Shown one piece after another: positions 20,008-27,890 of a DNA stretch of 64,000 nucleotides. The notes under the pieces were generated by a model. The model was not told the origin of the DNA. It saw only the letters and a program-made list of their open reading frames with translations, and did no database searches. The stretch is from Postechiella sp039985655. GTDB lineage: Bacteria > Bacteroidota > Bacteroidia > Flavobacteriales > Flavobacteriaceae. How positions within the stretch are numbered: the stretch's first letter is position 1; each line of letters starts with the position of its first letter. A program made the position numbers and the translations under genes. The DNA is taken from assembly GCA_039985655.1 (NCBI GenBank), contig JBDWSF010000005.1, positions 186,001-250,000 of the forward strand. The letters run 5' to 3'.

Positions 20008-20565
20008 ATGGCAAGAACACCTTCAAACATGATTCCTTTAGAAACAGAAGCTCCTGATTTTAATTTATTTGACACCATTTCTGGAAATACACTTTCATTA
20101 AAAAACCTTAAAGGCGATAAGGCTACAGTTATTATGTTTATTTGTAATCACTGTCCTTTTGTAATTCATGTGAATCCTATTATGGTTTCAATAGCTAATG
20201 CTTACGCGGAAAAAGGGATTGGTTTTATTGCTATTTCTAGTAATGATGCTATAAATTATCCACAAGACAGCCCTGAAAAAATGGCCATTCATGCAAAACA
20301 TGAAGGTTATCCTTTTCCCTATTTATATGATGAAGCCCAAGATGTTGCAAAAGCTTATGATGCAGCTTGCACTCCTGATTTTTACATTTTTGATGTTAAT
20401 TTAAAACTGGCTTACAGAGGCCAACTTGACGACTCTAGACCAGGGAATGGAATTCCTGTTACAGGAAAAGATTTAACACATGCTTTAGATTGCTTAATTG
20501 AAGGCAAAGTAGATAACACAACCCAAAAACCAAGTATTGGTTGTAATATTAAATGGATTAATTAA
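20008..20565 (+). CDS. Thioredoxin-like AhpC/TSA family protein
   Basis: A 185-residue protein with a thioredoxin/peroxiredoxin fold. TEAPDFNLFDTISGNTLSLKNLKGDKATVIMFICNHCPFVIHV contains a CxxC pair (CNHC) in the active-site position, and the cis-Pro strand reads AACTPDFYIFD. The frame is open back to an ATG at 19909, but MARTPSNMIPLETEAPDF (ATG 20008) is where family members start, and the extra residues do not form a clear signal peptide. Probably a cytoplasmic thiol oxidoreductase or peroxidase; substrate unknown. Confidence 0.85.
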   Translation: MARTPSNMIPLETEAPDFNLFDTISGNTLSLKNLKGDKATVIMFICNHCPFVIHVNPIMVSIANAYAEKGIGFIAISSNDAINYPQDSPEKMAIHAKHEGYPFPYLYDEAQDVAKAYDAACTPDFYIFDVNLKLAYRGQLDDSRPGNGIPVTGKDLTHALDCLIEGKVDNTTQKPSIGCNIKWIN

Positions 20566-20633
20566 CGCAGTTTTAATTGCCAAAAACTAACATCTAACCA
20601 TCTATCAAATTTTAAAAGATATGTTCGCTCCAA

Positions 20634-21026
20634 CTATTCTAAATCACTCTTAGCTGGTATAACATTCTGAAATGTCGGTGCATTCTCGGTAATTCTTCCT
20701 GCACCTTTTTTATTAATTTTAAAAGTAACATCTTTTGTTGTGGTAAACAAAAGCACAGAAGAAAAAGACGTTTTAAGATATGGTTTTAAAAATACAAAAG
20801 CCTCTTCTAATGTCAGCTCGTTTTCCTCGTCCTCGGTTTCTTTTGACTGGTAGCGCAATTTCACTAGAACCTTAAAATTATCTTCAAAAGAAATGGGTCT
20901 GACAAATATATTTTTCAAGTTGGGCTTACCAATGGTCTTCGCCATGGTTAATTTTGCAAAACGGCGTTCTTCAAAACTTTCTTTTACTTGTTCCCAGAAA
21001 AGAACAAAATCATCTTGGTACGGCAT
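20634..21026 (-). CDS. Conserved hypothetical protein
   Basis: A 130-residue soluble protein, not recognised. It has no signal peptide or membrane helix, a basic, aromatic N-terminus (PYQDDFVLFWEQVKESFEERRFAKLTMAK) and alternating strands and helices (FKVLVKLRYQSKETEDEENELTLEEAFVFLKPYL). Codon usage and base composition look like those of its neighbours, which argues for a real gene. It sits alone between a convergent thioredoxin-like gene and the repeat-bearing gap at 21027-21460. No function is proposed. Confidence 0.6.
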   Translation of the reverse strand: MPYQDDFVLFWEQVKESFEERRFAKLTMAKTIGKPNLKNIFVRPISFEDNFKVLVKLRYQSKETEDEENELTLEEAFVFLKPYLKTSFSSVLLFTTTKDVTFKINKKGAGRITENAPTFQNVIPAKSDLE

Positions 21027-21168
21027 AAACTAGTGATAAATAATGTTTTTTTGAAGCTTCAAAAGTAACATTTATAAATTTGATTATAAAGGAGTATTAG
21101 CTATACGTTGAACCAACCTTTTTAAAAGTAAAATTATTTCTGCATAAAACTAAAAACCATCAAGTTAT

Positions 21169-21322
21169 CGCGTTAGGGATTGTAGTGAAAATCTTTTTTA
21201 AAATTGATAAAACTTAATTTTTAATTTAGTGCTAGGTTTTAGCAGATAGCCACGCCCTTCGTCGCTATGACGTTTTAAAAAGATTGTAAAGGAAAGCCCG
21301 ACCCCTTTTCGGGGTAACGCCC
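21169..21322 (-). repeat. Composite intergenic repeat, copy A
   Basis: The 434-bp gap 21027-21460 has no gene but holds a composite repeat. Read on the minus strand it runs GGGCGTTACCCC-GAAAA-GGGGTC, GGGCTTTCC, an AT-rich spacer, a CGTCATAGCGACGAAG block with GGCGTGGCTATCT, and ends CAATCCCTAACGCG. The same blocks occur in the same order and at nearly the same distance (131 versus 127 nt from GGGCTTTCC to the end) at 27671-27797 on the opposite strand. It resembles the REP-like elements scattered in Bacteroidota genomes. Confidence 0.75.
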
Positions 21323-21460
21323 AAATAATCTATTATTTTACATCTATTTAAAACATAAAAAAACTGCAAGATTTAAACTTTGCTGTGTCATGTTAGAGCA
21401 ACACCTATTTTAGTTGAGCTGTTTATTAACCTAACTCAAAATAAGATGATATAGCAACTA

Positions 21461-22168
21461 TTACTTATCCAATTGTTCCATCCATTCGGCTTGAGATAAG
21501 CCAATGTACTTTTTATTTGTACCAAAGGGATCTTCGCCGCCTTTAAAATAACGATCTATAGTTTTTAAAGGAATGGTATCTTTTAACTGGCTTGGTACTT
21601 TGTATCTGTGATTACCATGAAAATCGTGGCATTGTATACAGGTAGACCATGCTTTACGCGCTATCAATGTTTTATGATCTATATCTAAAGGATCATGTTC
21701 TACTTTCAAATCTTGGTGGCAATTCATACAATAATCAATAGAAACAACAGTAACACGTTCTCCGTGGTGTTCGGAATGACAGGTTATACAAGTTGTTGCA
21801 TCATTTTTTTTAACGGCTTCTTTAAATCTAGGTTCAGAAAATCGATGATTTGGATGTCTGTCGTTAGGTCTGTCGTGGCATTCTAAACAATTATTTAAAG
21901 TAACATCTTGAGATCCGAAATCTACACCTTTTTTTCTCATTCCTGCGGCATGAGCAATATTAGATTGTACTTGTTCTAACAAATTCCCTTTGGCATCGGC
22001 ATGGCAAGCTATACAGGACACTTCTTGATGTCCAAGGTTCATCGGACCAATAGATATATAGGCTTCATTAGCTTCTAAGGTGAGTATAAAAAAAGCAGAA
22101 ACACCAATGACCACCCCAATAATACCTCCTATAAATTGTCTTTTTCTTAATGGATTCACTTTAAACAT
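21461..22168 (-). CDS. Membrane-anchored pentaheme cytochrome c
   Basis: A 235-residue protein with one N-terminal membrane helix (about 12-31) and five CXXCH heme sites (CIACH, CLECH, CITCH, CMNCH, CIQCH) in the periplasmic part. The additional spaced histidines (HAAGM, HPNHRF, HHGER, HDPLDIDHK) are plausible distal ligands. It looks like a periplasmic electron-transfer cytochrome of the cytochrome c3/NapC-like class, though without clear NapC homology. It is the last gene of a minus-strand group with the reductase, so it may accept electrons from the membrane b-heme protein. Partner and acceptor are inferred only from position. Confidence 0.85.
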   Translation of the reverse strand: MFKVNPLRKRQFIGGIIGVVIGVSAFFILTLEANEAYISIGPMNLGHQEVSCIACHADAKGNLLEQVQSNIAHAAGMRKKGVDFGSQDVTLNNCLECHDRPNDRHPNHRFSEPRFKEAVKKNDATTCITCHSEHHGERVTVVSIDYCMNCHQDLKVEHDPLDIDHKTLIARKAWSTCIQCHDFHGNHRYKVPSQLKDTIPLKTIDRYFKGGEDPFGTNKKYIGLSQAEWMEQLDK

Positions 22169-22183
22169 CTATTCCGTTTTTCT

Positions 22184-23212
22184 CTATAATTCTATAACAA
22201 CTTCTTCGCTTTCTGGATAACTAACACAGGTTAATATTTCTCCTTTTGCAACGGCTTCTTCTGTTAAAAGATGACCATCTATCATTTTAATATCGCCTGA
22301 AACACAAATTCCTTTGCACGAAGAACACATACCTGATCGACATGAATATGGCAGCGGAATATTTTCGGACATCGCTTTTTGAAGAATCGATTGATCGCCT
22401 CTTACCTGTATTTCATGTGTTTCGTTATTAAGTTTTATAGTTACATGGCTTATCAGTTTTTTACCCGTTAATTTAACTTCGGGTGCTTTAAAAACTTCAA
22501 TTTTTATTTGCTCACGAGATACACCACTAAACTTTAAAAGTTCTTTAACTTTTTCCATATAGCCAAAAGGTCCGCATATCATATATTCATGATTATCGAA
22601 TAGAAGATTGTGTTTTATAAAAAACGCATCAAGCAATTCTTTTGTCATCAATCCAGAATGATAATTTTCGTCCTTTATCGTGTTTTTTGATAAAATATGC
22701 TCAACTTTAAAATGATTAGGATATTCAAGTTCGAGAGATTTTATAGCCTCATGAAAAATAATGGATGCTTCACTTTGATTGGCATACACTAATAATATTT
22801 TTGAATGCTTTTCTTTTATTAAAATCGATTTGACTATAGAAAACATAGGCGTTATGCCACTTCCACCAGCAAATAATACATATTGTTTTTCTGCTGATGC
22901 TTTGGGATCTACAAAAAAAGATCCCGCTGGCTTATCAATTTCTAATTTATCGCCTATTTTAAGATGATCGTGTACATAATTTGAAACCAATCCCTTTTCG
23001 ACACGCTTTATTGTGATTTTTAAATCTTTATCGGTTACGGGGTTACTACTAAATGAATAGGCTCTTTTGTGAATCTTATCATCTATTGAAGCATGAATGG
23101 TTAAAAACTGTCCTGGTTTATATGAAAGTTTATTAAATAGGTTTCCGTTTTTAAAACACAGCGTTAAAGCATCATCCGTTTCTTTAATTATATCTTTTAT
23201 CAGTAATTTCAT
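22184..23212 (-). CDS. FAD/NAD(P)H reductase with C-terminal plant-type [2Fe-2S] domain
   Basis: A 342-residue three-domain oxidoreductase. FAD-binding barrel about 1-100 (RAYSFSSNP motif), NAD(P)-binding domain about 105-230 (FAGGSGITPMFSIV, YMICGPFGYMEKV), and a ferredoxin domain about 255-342 with the cluster cysteines in PYSCRSGMCSSCKG and ILTC. The arrangement matches PaaE, Hcr and BenC-like reductases. It lies in the same group as a single-domain globin, so it could regenerate the ferrous globin (split version of flavohemoglobin), or reduce another heme partner. Cytoplasmic; 15 bp upstream of the pentaheme gene. Confidence 0.9.
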   Translation of the reverse strand: MKLLIKDIIKETDDALTLCFKNGNLFNKLSYKPGQFLTIHASIDDKIHKRAYSFSSNPVTDKDLKITIKRVEKGLVSNYVHDHLKIGDKLEIDKPAGSFFVDPKASAEKQYVLFAGGSGITPMFSIVKSILIKEKHSKILLVYANQSEASIIFHEAIKSLELEYPNHFKVEHILSKNTIKDENYHSGLMTKELLDAFFIKHNLLFDNHEYMICGPFGYMEKVKELLKFSGVSREQIKIEVFKAPEVKLTGKKLISHVTIKLNNETHEIQVRGDQSILQKAMSENIPLPYSCRSGMCSSCKGICVSGDIKMIDGHLLTEEAVAKGEILTCVSYPESEEVVIEL

Positions 23213-23395
23213 TCTTCAATTTTTCTTATTCACCCCCCTTTTCCATTATAAGTGAAATTAATCCCTCGATAAGCTCAGTGTCATTATCGAGAATAAAATC
23301 TGTTATTTCAAAACCTGTTCTCGATACCATTTTCTATTGAAAACTACTCGAACTGACATTTCGTTTATCAAAATAAATCATAATGAATCATGGTT

Positions 23396-23875
23396 TTATT
23401 TATAATAAAATACCACACCAATATGTAAAAACATGAGTGTTGTAATTAGTATTGAAAACGCCACATGTATAATCATCCAACTTTTAAAAATCCAATCGCT
23501 TTTATTTTTAATGACATCTAAATTAATATAGCCTATAAGTGCATTCGATAAAAACAGATAAGACAGGAGTAACAAATAGCCATACCCCATATTTATACTA
23601 TGCACATAAAAAAACAGCGGGCTTAAAGCACCTAACCACTTATGAATCGCTGTCATTTTTAGACTATGCTTTCTTAGTTTTTTAACAACTCGTGTTAGCG
23701 TTAAAATCCATTGAAATGCAATTAACAACGCCAGCGCTAAACCAGACCAACGCTTATACATTTCTTCTTGCTGAAGATTAAATAACCAATGCCATTCTAG
23801 TTTAAATACAAACTGAACAACATAAAGGCATAGTAAAACTAAACCGACAATGGTAGATTTGTTATTAATTGTCAT
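23396..23875 (-). CDS. Ferric-reductase-like membrane protein (predicted di-heme b)
   Basis: A 159-residue integral membrane protein with four predicted helices. Two helices each carry His pairs separated by 13 residues: HKWLGALSPLFFYVH and HVAFSILITTLMFLH. This is the pattern used in ferric reductase and NOX-type proteins to hold two stacked b hemes. It could pass electrons across the inner membrane, for example between the cytoplasmic reductase and periplasmic cytochromes encoded beside it. Family assignment rests on this heme pattern and size; a cytochrome b561-like protein is the alternative. A 183-bp gap (23213-23395) separates it from the reductase; I see nothing certain in that gap. 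Confidence 0.75.
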   Translation of the reverse strand: MTINNKSTIVGLVLLCLYVVQFVFKLEWHWLFNLQQEEMYKRWSGLALALLIAFQWILTLTRVVKKLRKHSLKMTAIHKWLGALSPLFFYVHSINMGYGYLLLLSYLFLSNALIGYINLDVIKNKSDWIFKSWMIIHVAFSILITTLMFLHIGVVFYYK

Positions 23876-23917
23876 ATATCGATTTCTAAATATATTATCG
23901 TTTTTCCCTGTAATTTG

Positions 23918-23946
23918 TTCACAACCAAATAATAATTAGTTGTGAA
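23918..23946 (-). terminator. Possible intercistronic hairpin
   Basis: TTCACAAC (23918-23925) and GTTGTGAA (23939-23946) form a perfect 8-bp inverted repeat with a 13-nt loop, between the DUF3365 gene and the b-heme membrane gene. There is no clear U-run, so this may be an attenuator, an mRNA end or an operator. Confidence 0.3.
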
Positions 23947-23990
23947 AACAAACTACAAGTACTTAACACATTATATTATTCAATTAAATA

Positions 23991-24827
23991 TTAATTTGAA
24001 GCAACAAGCTTCTTCATTGTTTCGTAAGACGTTAATTTTTTTACGCTATCAAGAAACACTTCGGCTGATGGTAAATACTGTCCTTCCGCAGGCCATTTAT
24101 CACCAATTTTAGGTTTTTCACTATTTACAAAAGCATCAATCTCGTCTAAATACTGAACATAAATATCTACAGTCCCTTTCGCATAAGCGTTTAAAACGTC
24201 TACCGTTTCTTTATAGGTTAAAGAATCTTTAGGATATTGCCAAGTGGTTGCTCCCATAACATCACCTAATTTCCAATCTGTCTTTGGAGATTGTTTGTGA
24301 TCGTTATGACAGGTTACACATGCTGCTGCTCCAGCCAAATCGGCAAACATGGCGGTATGTAACTTTTGGTCTTCATCATAAAAAAATTGTGGTTTTTGAT
24401 CTTCTTTAATAGTTTCAAACAAATCGGCCTGTTTACCAACAAATTTATTAGCTGCGTTAATAGGGAAATCAGATCCTAAATACAAACCTAATGGTACAGG
24501 ACTTTTCTTAATACTTGTTGCAACCCCTCTTAAAAATAAAGCAGGTAATGGGCCTGCTTCAACATCATCTTTTCTCCAGTCTTCATCAAACTTCATACCT
24601 TGCTTCTTGCCTTTACCAACAATAGCTTTGGTATATAATGTTCTGGTAATATCATTTTCTGCAGATACCATTTCTAAAACCTCTTCTACAGAAAATACAT
24701 TTTCTACTACTGCATTTTTCGTTTCTTCTTCTGGGACACCTTTACATGATGTGGCTAAAAAAATATTTACCATTAAAATAGCATTGGTTATAATCGATAT
24801 TTTTTTTATAGTTTTTAGAGTTTTCAT
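23991..24827 (-). CDS. DUF3365 (Tll0287-like) c-type heme lipoprotein
   Basis: A 278-residue lipoprotein (FLATSCKG lipobox, Cys about 28). A single CVTCH site near residue 170 lies in a context (MFADLAGAAACVTCHNDH, then DWKLGDVMGA) typical of DUF3365 heme sensor-like domains. These bind one c-type heme and occur both as stand-alone proteins and as input domains of sensor kinases; the ligand is unclear. Being next to a globin and an FNR-like regulator it may bind NO or O2 or take part in periplasmic electron transfer; that is inference. It lies 31 bp downstream of the globin gene. Confidence 0.8.
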   Translation of the reverse strand: MKTLKTIKKISIITNAILMVNIFLATSCKGVPEEETKNAVVENVFSVEEVLEMVSAENDITRTLYTKAIVGKGKKQGMKFDEDWRKDDVEAGPLPALFLRGVATSIKKSPVPLGLYLGSDFPINAANKFVGKQADLFETIKEDQKPQFFYDEDQKLHTAMFADLAGAAACVTCHNDHKQSPKTDWKLGDVMGATTWQYPKDSLTYKETVDVLNAYAKGTVDIYVQYLDEIDAFVNSEKPKIGDKWPAEGQYLPSAEVFLDSVKKLTSYETMKKLVASN

Positions 24828-24858
24828 AGTTACTTTTTTTTAAGGAGTTAGTTTTTTT

Positions 24859-25275
24859 TTAAGAAGCGGCTTCTATCATAACACTAGACATGGTTCCATA
24901 AACCGATGTCCAAGCATCTTTAACATCAGAAGTAAAATCGTCACCTAATCCTGCTTCTAAAGTTCCTAGCAAAGCAGCACCAACCGTATCGTAATGAGAT
25001 GGTTCGACCCTATACTCTACATGTCTTTTTCCTAGATTCTTTAATACTGGCATTAATGCTTCCAAATTACTTAAGCCTGCAACCGCAGCACCAAGCATCG
25101 TCATTAATTTATTACCTTGCTCAATCATAGCTCCTTCTTTATCTGTTGGAAACAATGGCTTTAATGCTGGATCTAATTCAAATAATTTAGCGTAAAATAT
25201 ATCCGCTGCTGTCGCAGCAATTGGTTTTACTTTTTCAAATGATTCTTGTACCAGAGTGATTGTTTTTTCTTCCAT
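24859..25275 (-). CDS. Single-domain bacterial hemoglobin
   Basis: A 138-residue globin of the Vitreoscilla/flavohemoglobin type: FYAKLFELDPALKPLFP (helices B-C with the CD-region Phe and Pro), the proximal histidine in LGKRHVEYRVEPSHYDTVG, and the conserved helix G/H stretch (DAWTSVYGTMSSVMIEA). No reductase domain follows in the same chain; a separate reductase is encoded at 22184-23212. Likely roles are NO dioxygenation or O2 binding under micro-oxic conditions, which fits a cell that makes NO while reducing nitrate and nitrite. Its promoter carries the palindrome described at 25305-25328. Confidence 0.93.
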   Translation of the reverse strand: MEEKTITLVQESFEKVKPIAATAADIFYAKLFELDPALKPLFPTDKEGAMIEQGNKLMTMLGAAVAGLSNLEALMPVLKNLGKRHVEYRVEPSHYDTVGAALLGTLEAGLGDDFTSDVKDAWTSVYGTMSSVMIEAAS

Positions 25276-25304
25276 ATTAATTGTCGTTTTATATTTGCTT
25301 GAAA

Positions 25305-25341
25305 TAAATAAGTATTAATACTTATTTACATCGCAAAAATA
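25305..25341 (-). promoter_or_regulatory. Globin promoter with 24-bp palindrome
   Basis: A perfect 24-bp palindrome covers 25305-25328 with core TAAGTATTAATACTTA. A Bacteroidota-type -7 element, TATTTTTG on the minus strand, lies at 25334-25341, so the start point would fall near 25327 and the palindrome would cover the first transcribed bases. That position suits a repressor. The same 16-bp core occurs at the promoter of the FNR-like regulator (26298-26313). Confidence 0.65.
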
Positions 25342-25489
25342 ATAGTACTACGAATACTTTAATATGTAGATTTGCAGCATAAAAACAGTTTTTACTACAG
25401 TAAGCAAACTATAAAATGCGTTATAAAAACCTGTGTTTACCACATGTTTTATAAAACTATAAATGAAACAATAGATTAGATTAAATTAA

Positions 25490-26260
25490 CTAACTATCTA
25501 AGAAATAGTTATGTTCGTTAATTTCTCTTTTTAGAAGATTGATATCAACAATACCAATTTTTTTTCCTTTGGCAGTAATTAAATTTTCTTTTTTTAATAA
25601 AGAAAAGACTCTAATAACTTGCTCTTCTGTAGTACCTGCATAATCGGCATATTCCTTTCTACTAAGCGGCAAATTTAAAAACCCATTGATATCTCCAAAT
25701 TTTCTATTTATATATAATAAGGTATCAACAATGCGTTCTCTAACTGTCATTTGAGATAATGACTTCACTTTAGATTCACTTTTATTCAACTCGTTTGCAT
25801 AAAAAAGCATCATATTATAAGTAAACTCTGGAGATTTACGCAAAGTTTCTTGTAATACATGCTTTGGAAAATAACATAGCACAGTATCTTCTAAAGCAAT
25901 AGCTCCTATAGAATAATACTCTTCTGTACCGAATCCCCGATGACCAATTATCTCGCCATCTTTTGCAAAACGAACAATTTGTTCTCGTCCGTTAATTCCT
26001 GTTCTAAAAACCTTTACTGTACCTTTCAATATAAAAAACAACCCATTAACTGGAGCGCCTTCAATAATAAATTGCTGTCCTTTTTTGCAACGGATGTCGT
26101 TCTTTTCTTTAACCAAATCTAAAGTAGATAAGGTAGGTAATGCCTTTTTTATCAAACATTTGATATTAATACATACCCCACATGAAATTCCAGAAAGGGG
26201 TCTTCCGTTTGATTCTGCTTTATATGTATTTAAAACCGTTTTTTGCATCATGTACTGCAT
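25490..26260 (-). CDS. FNR-like Crp/Fnr regulator with putative [4Fe-4S] cysteines
   Basis: A 256-residue Crp/Fnr transcription factor. The N-terminal cluster CGVCINIKC gives Cys27, Cys30 and Cys35, and Cys129 (LEDTVLCYFP) aligns with the fourth ligand of E. coli FNR (Cys122). The cyclic-nucleotide-like beta-roll is about 55-140 and the HTH about 195-230 (SRKEYADYAGTTEEQVIRVFSLL, with Glu and Arg four apart as in FNR). Hence an oxygen- or NO-responsive regulator is likely. It sits between the globin group and the nitrate reductase genes and probably controls both. Alternative starts are Met4 and Met5. Confidence 0.9.
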   Translation of the reverse strand: MQYMMQKTVLNTYKAESNGRPLSGISCGVCINIKCLIKKALPTLSTLDLVKEKNDIRCKKGQQFIIEGAPVNGLFFILKGTVKVFRTGINGREQIVRFAKDGEIIGHRGFGTEEYYSIGAIALEDTVLCYFPKHVLQETLRKSPEFTYNMMLFYANELNKSESKVKSLSQMTVRERIVDTLLYINRKFGDINGFLNLPLSRKEYADYAGTTEEQVIRVFSLLKKENLITAKGKKIGIVDINLLKREINEHNYFLDS

Positions 26261-26291
26261 TTAAAACCATAATTAGGTCAACAACGCAAGA

Positions 26292-26313
26292 CAAATGTAA
26301 GTATTAATACTTA
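26292..26313 (-). promoter_or_regulatory. Promoter and operator of the FNR-like regulator
   Basis: The palindrome TAAGTATTAATACTTA (26298-26313) lies immediately upstream of, and by two bases overlaps, a perfect -7 element TACATTTG (minus strand, 26292-26299). A bound protein would cover the spacer, so autoregulation by repression is likely. The half-site AAGTA with a 4-bp gap has G at the third place, like the FNR half-site TTGAT. Confidence 0.65.
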
Positions 26314-26417
26314 TAAAAAAATTTACTGAATCATTTTTAGGAGGTCTATAAATCTACCCGTGATATTTTATAGATATCGGATATTAGTAAACGTTTTTTA
26401 TCAAAACCGCAACTCTA

Positions 26418-27635
26418 TTATTTTTTATATCGAAGCTTTCCTAATTCAATACCAATAGCTGTTTTTGCTAGAATAGTAAATATAAAAGCGCCCATTGCCC
26501 AAATACCAATAGTCACCCCTACTTCGACTTTAGTAGGTAAATATTCAACAATTTTGCCATAAGGTCCAGGAATAAAGCCTGGTACAATTAGACCAAAACC
26601 TTTTTCAATCCAAATAGCGACAAATAAGATAAAACAACAGAAGAATAAGACTTTAAAATTGTTTCGAAGTTTATGAAATGTTAATAGAACCGTCGCCAAT
26701 ATATTTAATGGAATAGCTGTCCAAATCCATGGTAACAAGGCTTCTTTACCATCAAGTCCGAAGAATAAATAGTATGCACTTTCACTATGATGTGTAGGTG
26801 CATAAAATTCTTTAAACAATTCTGAAACCAACATAATTAAATTTATCTGAGCTGCCACAGTAATAACCAAGGCTATTTTTTTAATGGTCTTATCAGGAAC
26901 TTTAAATTCTGTAAAGCTTCTAATAATAGCTAAAACTAAAATGATTAATGCTGGCCCTGCAGCAAATGCCGAAGCCAAAAATCGAGGTCCTAAAAGCGCA
27001 TTATTCCAAAATGGTCTTGCTTGTAATCCTTGATATAGAAATGCAGTTACTAAGTGAATTCCAACCGCCCAAAACACAGATAAAATAGCTCCAGGAACAT
27101 AAACACTAGACCTCGCTTCTTTACCTTGATAATGTCTGAATAAAATATAAAACGGAATCGTAATGTTTAAAAACAAGTAACCATTAAGTACCAAAACATC
27201 CCAAGTTAACATCGAATTAGGAAAATTAAAGACACCTATTCCAGGTATCATATGCCATAAAACCGATGGCCCGCCCATATCGGCAATAACAAAAGCTAAA
27301 CACATAATTAAAGCAGAAACAGCAAGCCCTTCGCCTATTAAAACCGCTTGTTTAAAATCAATATCTTTTAAAACATAGGTTGGCATAACCAACATGACCG
27401 CCGCAGCCGCAACACCAACCAAAAACGTAAAATTAGAAATATACAATCCCCAACTTACACGATCTGTCATGCCCGTTGCACTCAATCCTTGATCTAATTG
27501 AATGGAATAACAATACATGCCCACAAGCATTATAAACGTTAAAACGCCCATCCAAATATGGTACTTTTTAGAACCGCTTGTAATGGTATCAAAACTATCT
27601 TTAACTAAACTTCTAAAAACTTTAAATCGTTGCAT
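26418..27635 (-). CDS. NrfD/PsrC-family quinol-interacting membrane subunit
   Basis: A 405-residue integral membrane protein with about nine or ten hydrophobic helices (for example FIMLVGMYCYSIQL, NFTFLVGVAAAAVMLVMPTYV, IAVFNFPNSMLTWDVLVLNGYL-like segments). NrfD/PsrC proteins exchange electrons between menaquinol and an iron-sulfur partner on the periplasmic side. The partner is the ferredoxin subunit encoded upstream at 27891-29027. The pair would feed the NapA system in place of NapC or NapGH, neither of which is present here. Separated from its partner by a 255-bp gap filled with repeats. Confidence 0.9.
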   Translation of the reverse strand: MQRFKVFRSLVKDSFDTITSGSKKYHIWMGVLTFIMLVGMYCYSIQLDQGLSATGMTDRVSWGLYISNFTFLVGVAAAAVMLVMPTYVLKDIDFKQAVLIGEGLAVSALIMCLAFVIADMGGPSVLWHMIPGIGVFNFPNSMLTWDVLVLNGYLFLNITIPFYILFRHYQGKEARSSVYVPGAILSVFWAVGIHLVTAFLYQGLQARPFWNNALLGPRFLASAFAAGPALIILVLAIIRSFTEFKVPDKTIKKIALVITVAAQINLIMLVSELFKEFYAPTHHSESAYYLFFGLDGKEALLPWIWTAIPLNILATVLLTFHKLRNNFKVLFFCCFILFVAIWIEKGFGLIVPGFIPGPYGKIVEYLPTKVEVGVTIGIWAMGAFIFTILAKTAIGIELGKLRYKK

Positions 27636-27670
27636 ATAAACTTATGTTATAAAACTTTTTCTTCTCTATT

Positions 27671-27797
27671 TGGGCTTTCCACTATATTTTTTTTAAAATT
27701 CTGTACTCGTCATTACGAGGAGAGAAACGACGTGGTAATCTTTTTAAAAAGGTTAAGAATATCAACAGTTATTCGAACGGCATCAATCCCTAACGCG
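27671..27797 (+). repeat. Composite intergenic repeat, copy B
   Basis: Read on the plus strand it runs GGGCTTTCC, an AT-rich spacer, CGTCATTACGAGGAG with AAACGACGTGGTAATC, a second spacer, and CAATCCCTAACGCG. The same blocks in the same order form copy A at 21169-21322 on the other strand. The GGGCGTTACCCC hairpin seen at the outer end of copy A is missing here. It interrupts the nitrate reductase operon between the ferredoxin and NrfD-like genes. Confidence 0.75.
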
Positions 27798-27816
27798 CAT
27801 ACGTGTAATTGTTGAT

Positions 27817-27884
27817 GTGTTGAATTGTTTAATCGTTCCTCCGTTTACGCAGTTTAACACATAAACGATTAAACAATTCAACAC
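27817..27884. repeat. 21-bp perfect inverted repeat
   Basis: Arms at 27817-27837 (starting GTGTTGAATTG) and 27864-27884 are exact reverse complements, with a 26-nt loop. It ends 6 bp before the stop codon of the ferredoxin gene. The transcript would carry a very stable 21-bp hairpin that could end or protect the upstream mRNA. Related sequence (GTTGAATTGTTT) occurs at 45627-45638. Confidence 0.8.
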
Positions 27885-27890
27885 CCCTCG

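Noticed and set aside
21301..21315. ACCCC/GGGGT hairpin as terminator
   Set aside because: 5-bp stem without U-run; better explained as one block of the composite repeat.
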